From: Arenibacter amylolyticus
Lineage (GTDB): Bacteria > Bacteroidota > Bacteroidia > Flavobacteriales > Flavobacteriaceae
NCBI RefSeq assembly: GCF_002150785.1
Contig: NZ_MTAZ01000004.1
Location: 372,001-436,000 of the forward strand
Direction of reading: 5' to 3'
Length of the DNA stretch: 64,000 bases
Position numbers and translations under genes: made by a program. Of this stretch, positions 32,230 to 40,741 are shown one piece after another (within the stretch, counting starts at the first letter, position 1; each line of letters opens with the position of its first letter). The notes beneath the pieces were generated by a model. The model was not told the origin of the DNA and did not search any database. It saw only the letters and a program-made list of their open reading frames with translations.

Positions 32230-32955
32230 ATGAAACCTAAAAAGAACCCCAAGGTAGATTTGAACAAAAAAAGTGGTCTTTTTTTTGTTATCGGCCTTGT
32301 TTTGGTTCTTTTTGTGGTTTGGAGGGCCTTGGAATTGCGTACCTATCCTAAAGAAGGGGCAGAAGTAGAAATATTATCTGTGGTAGATAATTTGGATGAG
32401 ATGGTACCTATAACGGATGCCCCAAAATTACCCCCGCCTCCTGCGCCCCCAGCGGCACCAGAGATTATTGAAATTGTAGAGGACATTGCTAAGATAGAGG
32501 AAACGGTTATCCAAAGCACCGAAACTAATCAGGAAACGGTGGTGGAAGCTGCTCCCCTAAAGGTAGAGGACGTTGTTGTAGTAGAAGAGGAGGAGGAAGA
32601 TGTGGAAGTGCCCTTTGCGGTTATTGAAAATGTGCCGGTATTCCCTGGCTGTACAGGGAAAAACAATGACGCCTTAAAAGCGTGTTTTCAAAAGAAAATA
32701 CAAGAACATATACAGAAACATTTCACTTATCCGGATGTGGCCGTAGAGTTGGGCATTGAGGGTAGGGTATATGTTCAATTTATAATAAATAATACCGGAG
32801 AAATTGTACAGATACAGACCAGGGGGCCAGATAAGTTATTGGAGAAAGAGGCCAACAGAATTATTGCCGCACTACCACATATGGAGCCTGGAAAGCAACG
32901 TGGGAGGGCCGTTAAAGTGTCGTATATCATCCCCATAACCTTTAGGTTGCAATAA
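32230..32955 (+). CDS. TonB-family energy transducer
   Basis: A 241-residue inner-membrane protein. I start at the ATG at 32230 (MKPKKNPKVDLNKK); the GTG at 32212 only adds six residues. A single N-terminal membrane anchor (about 17-35) is followed by a Pro-rich periplasmic segment (KLPPPPAPPAAPEI, about 71-84), an acidic stretch (VVEEEEEDVEVP), and a TonB C-terminal domain (about 145-241) with VEGRV-like GIEGRVYVQFIINNTGEIV and the closing VSYIIPITFRLQ. It would power TonB-dependent receptors such as those encoded in this window. No exbB or exbD is adjacent. The pair of palindromes just upstream suggests repressor control. Confidence 0.88.
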   Translation: MKPKKNPKVDLNKKSGLFFVIGLVLVLFVVWRALELRTYPKEGAEVEILSVVDNLDEMVPITDAPKLPPPPAPPAAPEIIEIVEDIAKIEETVIQSTETNQETVVEAAPLKVEDVVVVEEEEEDVEVPFAVIENVPVFPGCTGKNNDALKACFQKKIQEHIQKHFTYPDVAVELGIEGRVYVQFIINNTGEIVQIQTRGPDKLLEKEANRIIAALPHMEPGKQRGRAVKVSYIIPITFRLQ

Positions 32956-32983
32956 TTTAGAAGCACCCATGTTCTTTTGAGCT

Positions 32984-35900
32984 TTAAAACTCAAAGCCAA
33001 ATCCTATTTGAACAATATTCCCCTCTACAGAATTAAAATATCCTGCGTTAAAGGTGAGGAAGTTGTAGCCGCTTACCCATGCCCCAAGCCCTTGGGAAGT
33101 ATGCCATTTATTGCTGTTTTCTCCTTTTTCCCAAACTCGCCCATAATCAAACCCTCCATAAAGTCCCACAGTAATAGGGGCCACAGCTGTCGCAATCCTT
33201 TTTATGCGAACCCTTAGGTCTGTGGTATTGTAGAAATAGGAACGGCCGGCAAATCGGTCGTCCCTAAATCCGCGTAGGCCATTATTGCCCCCTAGGGCAG
33301 GTGCATGATAAAAGAAATAGCCGCCACCACCTATATTGGTCTTATATTCTGCCGTGCTGCTTAAAACTAGATTACCAGAGGGGATCAGCTTGTGGCTAAA
33401 ACCGAGCTTAAAGGCAAAATAGCCAAATTGATTGTTGTGGATACGGGTATTCATTTTATAGCCCAAGTTTAATCCAAAATACAAAGCCTTAGTAGGGAAA
33501 TCTGCCGCATCGTCCATTTTATAATGAGCGGAAGTCTCTGCCCCCACATATTGTTGGGATTCAAAAACATCACTATCTACATTGGAAGGATTAAAATACC
33601 TATCCTCCAGATCCTTTAATTTAAAAGATTCAAAGAGTCCCTTTATTTTTAAGGTATGATACGCTATCCCTGCTTTTAATTGTAGTTGTTGCATTCTGGC
33701 GCGATAAAAATCACGTCCCAAATCGTCTTCCAAGTTTAAGGATCCGTTTCCAAGACCAAAAAAATTGTGGGAAAACCTATTGGAGGTATAGTACCCGTCC
33801 AATTCCAAATTCCATTTGGGTATAATGTTAGCGAATAGGCCTGCATAAGATAATTCCAGCGCTTTAAATTTGAAATAATAATTGGCGGCCAAACGATGTT
33901 TCTGACTGAAATTACTCCCGTTAAAACCGCTGTGCGTATAGGTGTTTGAAGCACCTAAATAGAAACCGTCATCCGTTCTAAACCCAATGGAAGGGACCAA
34001 CACATTACTGTTGCTGCCAAAATACCGCCAATGATAAGTGTTGATTTCGTAGAGATTGCTCAACGTTTTAGAGGGGGTTTTTTCCTCAAATTCCGATTCC
34101 TCATGCTTCCAGTCGTATACTTTTAAGGCATTAGCGTTCGTTATTTTGTATTGATCCTTCCCATAGCCTCCTATCAATCGGATAAATATGTTACTTTTAC
34201 CCTCTCCGGAAACCTCAAAAATATCCCCGTCGCCTAAAGCATAGATCCAAATTTCCTTGGTGCTTCTGGGATCAAAGGTGCGTTCGTACATCAGCTCATT
34301 TTCTTCGTCTGTTAACAACCGCTTCATAACCACCTTGGTTTTTCCATCCGCACGTCTGGTTACTTCTATAAGGTCATCCTTCTCGGTGCCGTGTATCAAC
34401 ACCTTTTCGTCTAGGAATTCCCCGTATTCCTTGGCGTATTTATGAAGGTTCTGAAGTCGCTTCTTTAAACTACTTTTAATTTTTGCACTGGTAGTATCCC
34501 TTACTTCTTTAGGGAGTCGCATAAATGCTTTGTCTATTTCCTCCTCGGAAAGTTTTTCCTGTATATATCTAGCCTGTTCTTCCCATACGGAGGCATTGTG
34601 TTGGTTAAGAAGGGCACGGTCTAACCTATTGCCCCCAATATTTAACCATTTTACATCTTGTATTTCAGGGCCATAGGATTGCCATCGCCTTGCTGCTGGG
34701 ACAAAAAGCTTAATGGCCTTTATAGCATTTCCATCAAATTTGGGAAAGGCATTGTCCCTATCTCTAGGAATAGGAAGAAATTCGGTATTCCCATCGTCTT
34801 TCTCATATTCTGCCCAGCGCCATTGATCTTGATGTCGATCCCAATCCCCAACAAGCATATCAAAAATACGTGCCCTAATAAAATCTTTTTGGTCTGTGGT
34901 GTACGACTCATCACTGTTAATTTTCTCCAACATATCGGTGGTGCTCTCCATCACCTTAACTTTCCCTGCCTCATCTATCGCCCTTCTGTATCCCTTAAAA
35001 TTAACCTGTTCATCCGATGGGCGTTCTTCAATAAAGTAGAGTTCATCCCCAAATTCGTCGTTGAGCGCGCCTAGGCGTTCTTGCTTTGGGATGTAGAAGA
35101 GGGACGGACTTGAGTGGTTTACGTCAACTGCCCTTGCCATGGGATTAATAACCAATTGCATATACGGGTGGGCGGTAGTGAAAAAATCGGATATCACTTC
35201 CTCTGTCCATGTGTCCTTGTACTCCTCTTCGTTGAAAGCAATTCCTTTTATTTTGAATCGCAGAAATTTAAGGGCGTTCTTTCTTAAAGATCGCATAGAA
35301 TATTCCTTGCCATCCTTATCTGCCAGTCTTATAGAGTAAGACTGATGTCCTCCCCCTTTTTTTACCACCTCCAATCCTCCATAGAGGGTATCTAAATATG
35401 CAACCGGTGCGGTGACGGATTTTCCAAAATAATCCCTGTAGCGTTCACCCCATAGAAATTTGTAGAATTTAGATTTGTTCAATTTTTCTTCGTCGTCCAA
35501 AATGGCGACTTGTTCTATAGTATTCTTGTTTCTAGCAATGTTCTCAACAGGGGGTGTTTTTTTAAGGGGAGGGAGAACCGCCATCCCGGTGGTAGCGTCC
35601 TCGCTTATAAATGTGGCCTTGGAAGACCCATCCATAAAATAATCTAGCTTCGCGAAGCCTGTGGTGCCCGCGGTAAATTTCCCCTCATATTTTAGGGAGC
35701 CCCCTATAGTAGTGATATAGTCCTTCCCTAAATTAGTGGGGGTGTTATTGGTTAAGGAACCTCCAATAACCTGGTGAATGTCCCCGCCTGTAAGGTATTG
35801 AAGACTTTCCTCATGGCCAGAGACAATGGTAATCCTATCCGATGCCTTGGCCAAGGCACTTACTAAAATCCTTAGATAATTATACCGCCTACTATTTAAG

Positions 35901-36694
35901 AGGTCTGGAGAGAAGGCCCCAAGCTCCCAAATACCGTGCATGAGGGTTCCTATAAGAGGGAGGGGGGTAAGGTGATTTTTTAAACTTTCCCGTCCGGCAT
36001 ATTTCCCATTGCTAAAAATGGGATGATGCATGGCAATAACTATATTTTTGTCCTGGCCATCATTAATATAACCTTCCAATTCTTCCAAAAATCGCCTTCT
36101 AGTAGTAATGTCGGTGCATTTTTTATTGATGTCCTCCACCCTAGACCAGTTAGAAATAAACCACTTGGAGTCTACCAAAATTAAATCTAATTGATCATTG
36201 ATAACCACTTGTTCTATTGGGCATGCATTCTCAGGGTAAAAATGAATCCTTTCATTGTCTAAATCCTTTATATAGTCTTCCACCCTTTCTACCTTCCCGC
36301 TTTTAAAGCTCTTCCACTCGTTGTTTCCCGGAAGGAAAATGGTGTTTCCCTTAAAATTTTGGATCAATTTTAAGTGCGCATCCAACAGATCTTTATCTAA
36401 CTCCCAGGCCCCCTCTTTTGGTGAAATCTGATCTCCGGTAAAAATGAGGGTGCTTTCTTCCGAGGCTTTGTTAAGTTCCTTTGCCAAAAGAGAAAAGCTA
36501 GGGTAGGTACCACCCTGGTTTTTATTGCCATAACCGCCTGCAATATATATGCTATGGGCTACCTTCTTCCCTGAGTTGCTTACCTTATCTAGGGATGGCG
36601 TTTCACTAAACTGGGGAGCATAAGTAGCGCAGGCGTTAATTATACTTATGCATACGGTAAGAATACAGGTTTTAATAAGCCATTTCATAGACAT
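32984..36694 (-). CDS. Large surface protein: degenerate metallophosphoesterase, kinase-like middle, outer-membrane barrel
   Basis: A 1236-residue lipoprotein (lipobox IINAC, Cys22). Residues about 45-310 are a calcineurin-like phosphoesterase domain, about 410-760 an unassigned region, and about 870-1236 an outer-membrane beta barrel of the BamA/surface-antigen type (GGNNGLRGFRDDRF). Compared with its paralogue at 41974-45702, metal ligands are lost: the first Asp is Gly54, GDN is GDQ (87-89), GNHD is GNNE (123-126), and GHEH is GHEE (293-296). Only Asp88, Asn124, His223/224 and His294 remain, so phosphatase activity is doubtful. The middle keeps GDWDRHQDQWRW (616-627) and IPRDRD (642-647), which look like the catalytic and metal-binding loops of HipA/FAM20/CotH-type kinases. 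Confidence 0.85.
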   Translation of the reverse strand: MSMKWLIKTCILTVCISIINACATYAPQFSETPSLDKVSNSGKKVAHSIYIAGGYGNKNQGGTYPSFSLLAKELNKASEESTLIFTGDQISPKEGAWELDKDLLDAHLKLIQNFKGNTIFLPGNNEWKSFKSGKVERVEDYIKDLDNERIHFYPENACPIEQVVINDQLDLILVDSKWFISNWSRVEDINKKCTDITTRRRFLEELEGYINDGQDKNIVIAMHHPIFSNGKYAGRESLKNHLTPLPLIGTLMHGIWELGAFSPDLLNSRRYNYLRILVSALAKASDRITIVSGHEESLQYLTGGDIHQVIGGSLTNNTPTNLGKDYITTIGGSLKYEGKFTAGTTGFAKLDYFMDGSSKATFISEDATTGMAVLPPLKKTPPVENIARNKNTIEQVAILDDEEKLNKSKFYKFLWGERYRDYFGKSVTAPVAYLDTLYGGLEVVKKGGGHQSYSIRLADKDGKEYSMRSLRKNALKFLRFKIKGIAFNEEEYKDTWTEEVISDFFTTAHPYMQLVINPMARAVDVNHSSPSLFYIPKQERLGALNDEFGDELYFIEERPSDEQVNFKGYRRAIDEAGKVKVMESTTDMLEKINSDESYTTDQKDFIRARIFDMLVGDWDRHQDQWRWAEYEKDDGNTEFLPIPRDRDNAFPKFDGNAIKAIKLFVPAARRWQSYGPEIQDVKWLNIGGNRLDRALLNQHNASVWEEQARYIQEKLSEEEIDKAFMRLPKEVRDTTSAKIKSSLKKRLQNLHKYAKEYGEFLDEKVLIHGTEKDDLIEVTRRADGKTKVVMKRLLTDEENELMYERTFDPRSTKEIWIYALGDGDIFEVSGEGKSNIFIRLIGGYGKDQYKITNANALKVYDWKHEESEFEEKTPSKTLSNLYEINTYHWRYFGSNSNVLVPSIGFRTDDGFYLGASNTYTHSGFNGSNFSQKHRLAANYYFKFKALELSYAGLFANIIPKWNLELDGYYTSNRFSHNFFGLGNGSLNLEDDLGRDFYRARMQQLQLKAGIAYHTLKIKGLFESFKLKDLEDRYFNPSNVDSDVFESQQYVGAETSAHYKMDDAADFPTKALYFGLNLGYKMNTRIHNNQFGYFAFKLGFSHKLIPSGNLVLSSTAEYKTNIGGGGYFFYHAPALGGNNGLRGFRDDRFAGRSYFYNTTDLRVRIKRIATAVAPITVGLYGGFDYGRVWEKGENSNKWHTSQGLGAWVSGYNFLTFNAGYFNSVEGNIVQIGFGFEF

Positions 36695-36792
36695 TGGTGA
36701 TGGATTTATGGGTTGCCAATCTTTAAGTTGCTTAGGTGAATTGGTACACTTCCTAAAATGATTAGTGAGGGGGTGCTGACATAATATGGTAT

Positions 36793-36969
36793 TTAACTCT
36801 CTAAAATAAATCCGGAAACAATGATTCCTATTAGAAGTAATAGTAAGATTGCCGTAACAATTCCAGTGGCCAGTATGGTCTTTTTGTTTTTCTGAAAGAC
36901 GTATTGCTTGGTTGGATCCTTTTCCTTTTTAATGAATTTGGTGTTTTCTTCTCCTTGTTTTATAGCCAT
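36793..36969 (-). CDS. Small single-pass membrane protein (58 residues)
   Basis: Translating the minus strand from the ATG at 36969 gives MAIKQGEENTKFIKKEKDP, a basic, charged stretch of about 30 residues, followed by one hydrophobic segment (about 31-54, TILATGIVTAILLLLLIGII) and a short tail ending FILES. The stop is TAA at 36795-36793. It is 98 bases downstream of the start region of the phosphoesterase-barrel gene, on the same strand, and 79 bases after the DUF2652 stop, which suggests a DUF2652-small protein transcript. Small proteins of this kind often modulate a membrane partner. I do not recognise a family. Confidence 0.6.
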   Translation of the reverse strand: MAIKQGEENTKFIKKEKDPTKQYVFQKNKKTILATGIVTAILLLLLIGIIVSGFILES

Positions 36970-37048
36970 GATTTTACATTTTTAGTACCCGAAAAGTACA
37001 TAGCAAGGCCCAAAACACTTAATCCATTCGGTGTGAATGTTAACGCTA

Positions 37049-37672
37049 TTATTTAGGGTCTATGAAGCTACCCTTTTGCACCCTTGTAAGATCTATGTAG
37101 TGGAATTCTATTTTCCCCAGATGCTCTTCCTTAATTAAACCTTTTTCAAAAAGCGCCCATTCTAATTGAATGTTTACTTCTTCCTCACTAAATTGGGATA
37201 GTAAATCATTGGAAATTAATATGTATTCTTCCTCCGGGATGTTGTTCTTAAGTAGGCGATGGGCGGTAATCACATCTTCACCAATCAATTTTATCCGTTT
37301 TCCAACAGCTACCAATCCAACCTCTTCACCGTAATGTAATATTATTTTTAATCCGAGCACCTCGGGAATAATCTTTGCAGCCTCCGTTCCCTGGTGTCGT
37401 TTTTTTAAAGCGTATAGTTGCTTGTAGAATTCCGTATAAAAAAACTTACATTGGTTAAGTAGGTCTTTTAAGGAAGGAAGGTCCCCAGTTTTATAAAATA
37501 AAACGGCATCTCCCTCTATTTCGGAAATTTTTAATCCAATGTCGTTAGAATAAACAATCTTATTGAGAAGAGAGGGAATCACTTTTGAGCTTAATTCAAA
37601 ATCGGTTTTACTCATAAATTGTGTAAAACCACTTATGTCCGGGATGCATAATAAGGTAGGTAAGGCTTTCAT
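37049..37672 (-). CDS. DUF2652 protein with class III nucleotidyl-cyclase motifs
   Basis: A 207-residue cytosolic protein of the DUF2652 family, function unknown. The sequence lines up with the class III adenylate/guanylate cyclase core: CIPDISGFTQFM (Asp12) for the FxDIxGFT metal motif; EIEGDAVLFYKTG (Asp55) for the second metal Asp, 43 residues later as in true cyclases; LGLKIILHYGEEVGL for the central strand; and LIGEDVITAHRL (130-141) for GDxVNxAARL. In the last motif the transition-state Asn is Ile135, while Arg139 is kept. Both metal ligands are thus present but one catalytic residue is not. Neighbours include HD-PycTM and GAF genes. It may make or bind a cyclic nucleotide; activity is inference. 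Confidence 0.82.
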   Translation of the reverse strand: MKALPTLLCIPDISGFTQFMSKTDFELSSKVIPSLLNKIVYSNDIGLKISEIEGDAVLFYKTGDLPSLKDLLNQCKFFYTEFYKQLYALKKRHQGTEAAKIIPEVLGLKIILHYGEEVGLVAVGKRIKLIGEDVITAHRLLKNNIPEEEYILISNDLLSQFSEEEVNIQLEWALFEKGLIKEEHLGKIEFHYIDLTRVQKGSFIDPK

Positions 37673-37982
37673 CGATATAGTTTGTAGTGTTAAATCTATA
37701 CGGGGCTAAGGCTTAAGTTTTTAGAAGGACATTAGATTAGGAGCCGTAATTGGCCGACTCATAACAAACCCTGCTAAATTTCTAATGGGCCACCGTTCCC
37801 TTAGAAAGACCATGTAAAATAGGTTGTTTTTTTATTAGTCATGCGCATTCGTAGCATCTGTGATAAAGAAAAGTGTTATAGCATTAAAATTTTAACTGTT
37901 TAGGGGTCATAGTTCCTGTAAGGCCTTGTTATCTTTAACTATATGGGCATTAAATTGATGTCGTAATAATAAATTATACATT
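37673..37982. other. Divergent intergenic region with candidate promoter
   Basis: 310 bases between the DUF2652 gene (minus) and the small lipoprotein (plus). TATCTTTA at 37930-37937 matches 7 of 8 positions of TAnnTTTG and would serve the plus-strand gene, 46 bases before its ATG. I found no ORF or RNA structure in the rest. Confidence 0.4.
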
Positions 37983-38198
37983 ATGGGAAAGAGCATTTAT
38001 TCTTTACTGGTAACCCTATTTATTCTTTGTGCCATCTGGAGCTGTAGGGAGACTAAAACAACAGAGAAAGAAGTTAAGGGAGACGTGGAACGTGCGGTAG
38101 ATGAAGCAGCAGAGGGTATAGAAAGAGCCGGCGAGGAAGTTAAGGGGGCCTATAAGGATGTGAAGGAGGAGGTAGATGGGAGTACCGATGATAATTGA
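37983..38198 (+). CDS. Small amphipathic-helix lipoprotein
   Basis: A 71-residue lipoprotein, lipobox AIWSC (Cys21). The mature part is a single Lys/Glu/Ala-rich helix with a heptad-like repeat of similar blocks (EKEVKGDVERAVDEAAEG, IERAGEEVKGAYKDVKEEV). Such YtxH/apolipoprotein-like helices coat membranes or associate with partners, and several are stress-induced. It is followed after 188 bases by the GAF gene, which has its own promoter. No specific function can be stated. Confidence 0.72.
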   Translation: MGKSIYSLLVTLFILCAIWSCRETKTTEKEVKGDVERAVDEAAEGIERAGEEVKGAYKDVKEEVDGSTDDN

Positions 38199-38241
38199 CG
38201 AATTATAAAGGCTATTTAATTTCCTAGGTATTTAGGTGAGA

Positions 38242-38274
38242 TTTGGTCCTCAGGAAAATAGTGTTGTACATTTG
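38242..38274 (+). promoter_or_regulatory. Promoter of the GAF-domain gene
   Basis: A -33 element TTTG (38242-38245) and a perfect -7 element TACATTTG (38267-38274) are separated by 21 bases, within the 17-23 range of Bacteroidetes promoters. The transcript would start near 38282 and have a leader of about 105 bases. Confidence 0.58.
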
Positions 38275-38386
38275 TAGCGTTGGGCTCTTTAGGTGGATAA
38301 AATGAATACCTGGGTTTTGAGAAAGGGACCTTAATTTGTAATTTTTTGTGGCCATAAAGGACTAATAGCATATTAAAAAAGGATTC

Positions 38387-40741
38387 ATGGAAAAAAGTTT
38401 GCCTTTACAGCATCTGATCAGCTTTAATAAGCTGTTACAGCGTTATGAAGAAATGGCAAAAAGTGAAGATCACTATTTAGCTGAAAGGGCGAGGTATATT
38501 CTAGACTTACAGGCTCCCTATCCGGAGTTAAGGGAGGGATTTACAGATATTTCCCTTCTAGAAAAACATAGCGAGTTAATAGGCTTGTTATTGCAGGATA
38601 CCTTTTCTCCACTTCTTGGCGATAACGAGATAAAAGCGGCATCCCTTCCCTATAGTGAGGTGATTTTTAATGCCAGCAATCGCTTTAAAAGAATTCTAGA
38701 AGCTGCAGGCCCTGAGTACCACCCTAACTTGGAGAATTTGGAGGATGGGATAAGCTACATCATGTCCTGTGTGGTTATCCTTAATTTTTACTATGGATTC
38801 CATATCGATTTTAAACGGCCCTTTTTTTATAACATTCCAGATGCCAATGGGGTAATGCGGCATTATCGCATCTTATATAATGCAGAATTTATAGAGATTA
38901 TTCCCAATGGCACCCCCATAAAAATTACCCAAGAGGATGTGGATCAATTGCTGGTCAGTATAGAGGATCTAGAACAATGGAAGAAAAAGATTCCTCCCCA
39001 CAGTTTTATAAGCAAGGGCTTTGTAATTTCCAATATGTTTGATGTGACTGCAGAATATGCCATATCGGAAATTAAATCAAACTTAATAGTCAAGGATTAT
39101 AAGAATAATTTTTTGGAGGAGGTAGAGCCTATCTTTAAATCTCTCTTTAGTCTTCCTGGCTTGCAGTTGGGGTATGTAAAGTACAACCCAAAATTAGCGC
39201 AATTTGAGAATGCCTATTTTGATGGAATCAAAAGCTTTATTTTACAGAAAAAAGACCACGAGAACTGTGGTACCTCCTTGTGTATGCAATCCTATAAAAA
39301 ATTACTTCGGGAGAGTAAGCTGTTTGTGATTTCAAATGTGGAGCGGGCCTATAAGGGCAGTGGAGGAATTGCCCCGTATAAAGCTTTACACGATCAAAAT
39401 ATTAAAAGTGCCCTATTGGCACCCATAGCAAAAAAAGGGCGACTCTTGGGGGTGTTAGAACTGGTGTCCGATAAGGTAAACGACCTAAACAGTGTAAATG
39501 GACAGAAATTGGAGGATATTATGCCTTATATAGTGTCTGCTGCACTGCGTGCCATAGAAGAGGAGGAGAATTTGATCTCTGCAGTAATCCAGAACGAATG
39601 TACCTCGGTGCATCCATCCGTCTCCTGGAAGTTTCGGGAGGAGGCACAACGATTTGTAAGGGAGAAATTCCTGGGCAATAATCCTGTTTTTAAGGAGATC
39701 GTTTTTAAGGATGTACACCCTTTATATGGGCAGATAGACATCAAAAACTCTTCCCAGCTAAGGAACGATGCCATTCAGCGCGATTTAATGATTCAGCTAT
39801 CGGAAGTGAAAAGCGTTCTTTCCTCGGCCTTAGAAGAAAAGAAACTCCCTATCATTGAAGAATTGCTGTTTAGGGTAATCAACCACTTGGATGATATTAA
39901 AGAATCGTTGCACACAAATAGTGAACAGGACATCTTAGATTTTATCACCCATGAAATTCACCCGGTTTTTGAATTTTTATCCAAAAAAGAGGGCTTGTTA
40001 AAAGAAAAGATTCTGCGTTATCAATCCCAGATCGATATGGGGATAGGATCCTATTACGATCATCGTCGCAATTATGATGAGAGTGTAACCCTTATAAATG
40101 AGAAACTGGCGGCTATGTTAGATAAGGGGCAGAAAGAGGCTCAATTGATGTATCCTCATTATTTTGAACGCTATAAAACCGATGGCATTGAGCATAATAT
40201 CTATATAGGGGAAGCCATTTCCGCCGAAGGGAATTATAATCAACTTTATTTGAATAACCTAAGGCTATGGCAGTTGCAAATGATGTGTGAACTGGAAAAT
40301 GCCCATTATAGGTTAAAACCGGAGTTGGCCGTAAAATTGGATGTTGCCTCCCTTATTTTGGTCCATAGCAGTTCCATGTCCATTCGGTTTAGGATGGATG
40401 AAAAGCGTTTTGATGTGGATGGCACCTATAATGCACGCTATGAGATTGTTAAGAAAAGAATTGATAAATCTAATGTGAAGGGTACGGAGGAACGATTGAC
40501 GCAAGCTGGTAAATTGGTCGTTGTATATTCGCAAAAACAGGAAGAGATAGAGTACCTGCGCTATATAGACTTCCTTACCTCTAAGGGGTACTTTAACAGT
40601 GAAGTGGAAATTGTGGAGCTAGAAGGAATGCAAGGAGTTCCAGGTCTTAAGGCAATTCGTGTCGGTATTCTATACCAACCGGAAAAGAAAAGCAATAAGA
40701 CCTATACCTACCAAGAGCTCCTACAGGAATTAAAGACCTAG
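38387..40741 (+). CDS. Large GAF-domain protein
   Basis: A 784-residue soluble protein without signal peptide or membrane segment. About residues 245-400 form a GAF domain, with NCGTSLCMQSYKKLL, LFVISNVERAYKGSGG, IKSALLAPIAKKGRLLGVLELVSDKVN as landmarks; GAF domains bind cyclic nucleotides, haem or other small ligands. The N-terminal (1-240) and C-terminal (400-784) regions match no domain I know; the C-terminal part is mostly helical. There is no kinase, cyclase or HTH output. Its 3' end overlaps the convergent HD-PycTM gene by 4 bases. The ligand is unknown; a cyclic nucleotide is an attractive guess given the neighbours. Confidence 0.75.
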   Translation: MEKSLPLQHLISFNKLLQRYEEMAKSEDHYLAERARYILDLQAPYPELREGFTDISLLEKHSELIGLLLQDTFSPLLGDNEIKAASLPYSEVIFNASNRFKRILEAAGPEYHPNLENLEDGISYIMSCVVILNFYYGFHIDFKRPFFYNIPDANGVMRHYRILYNAEFIEIIPNGTPIKITQEDVDQLLVSIEDLEQWKKKIPPHSFISKGFVISNMFDVTAEYAISEIKSNLIVKDYKNNFLEEVEPIFKSLFSLPGLQLGYVKYNPKLAQFENAYFDGIKSFILQKKDHENCGTSLCMQSYKKLLRESKLFVISNVERAYKGSGGIAPYKALHDQNIKSALLAPIAKKGRLLGVLELVSDKVNDLNSVNGQKLEDIMPYIVSAALRAIEEEENLISAVIQNECTSVHPSVSWKFREEAQRFVREKFLGNNPVFKEIVFKDVHPLYGQIDIKNSSQLRNDAIQRDLMIQLSEVKSVLSSALEEKKLPIIEELLFRVINHLDDIKESLHTNSEQDILDFITHEIHPVFEFLSKKEGLLKEKILRYQSQIDMGIGSYYDHRRNYDESVTLINEKLAAMLDKGQKEAQLMYPHYFERYKTDGIEHNIYIGEAISAEGNYNQLYLNNLRLWQLQMMCELENAHYRLKPELAVKLDVASLILVHSSSMSIRFRMDEKRFDVDGTYNARYEIVKKRIDKSNVKGTEERLTQAGKLVVVYSQKQEEIEYLRYIDFLTSKGYFNSEVEIVELEGMQGVPGLKAIRVGILYQPEKKSNKTYTYQELLQELKT

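Noticed and set aside
32976-32995. TTTGAG/CTCAAA hairpin between tonB and the barrel gene
   Set aside because: Six A/T-rich pairs with the stop codon of the convergent gene in the loop; too weak to call.
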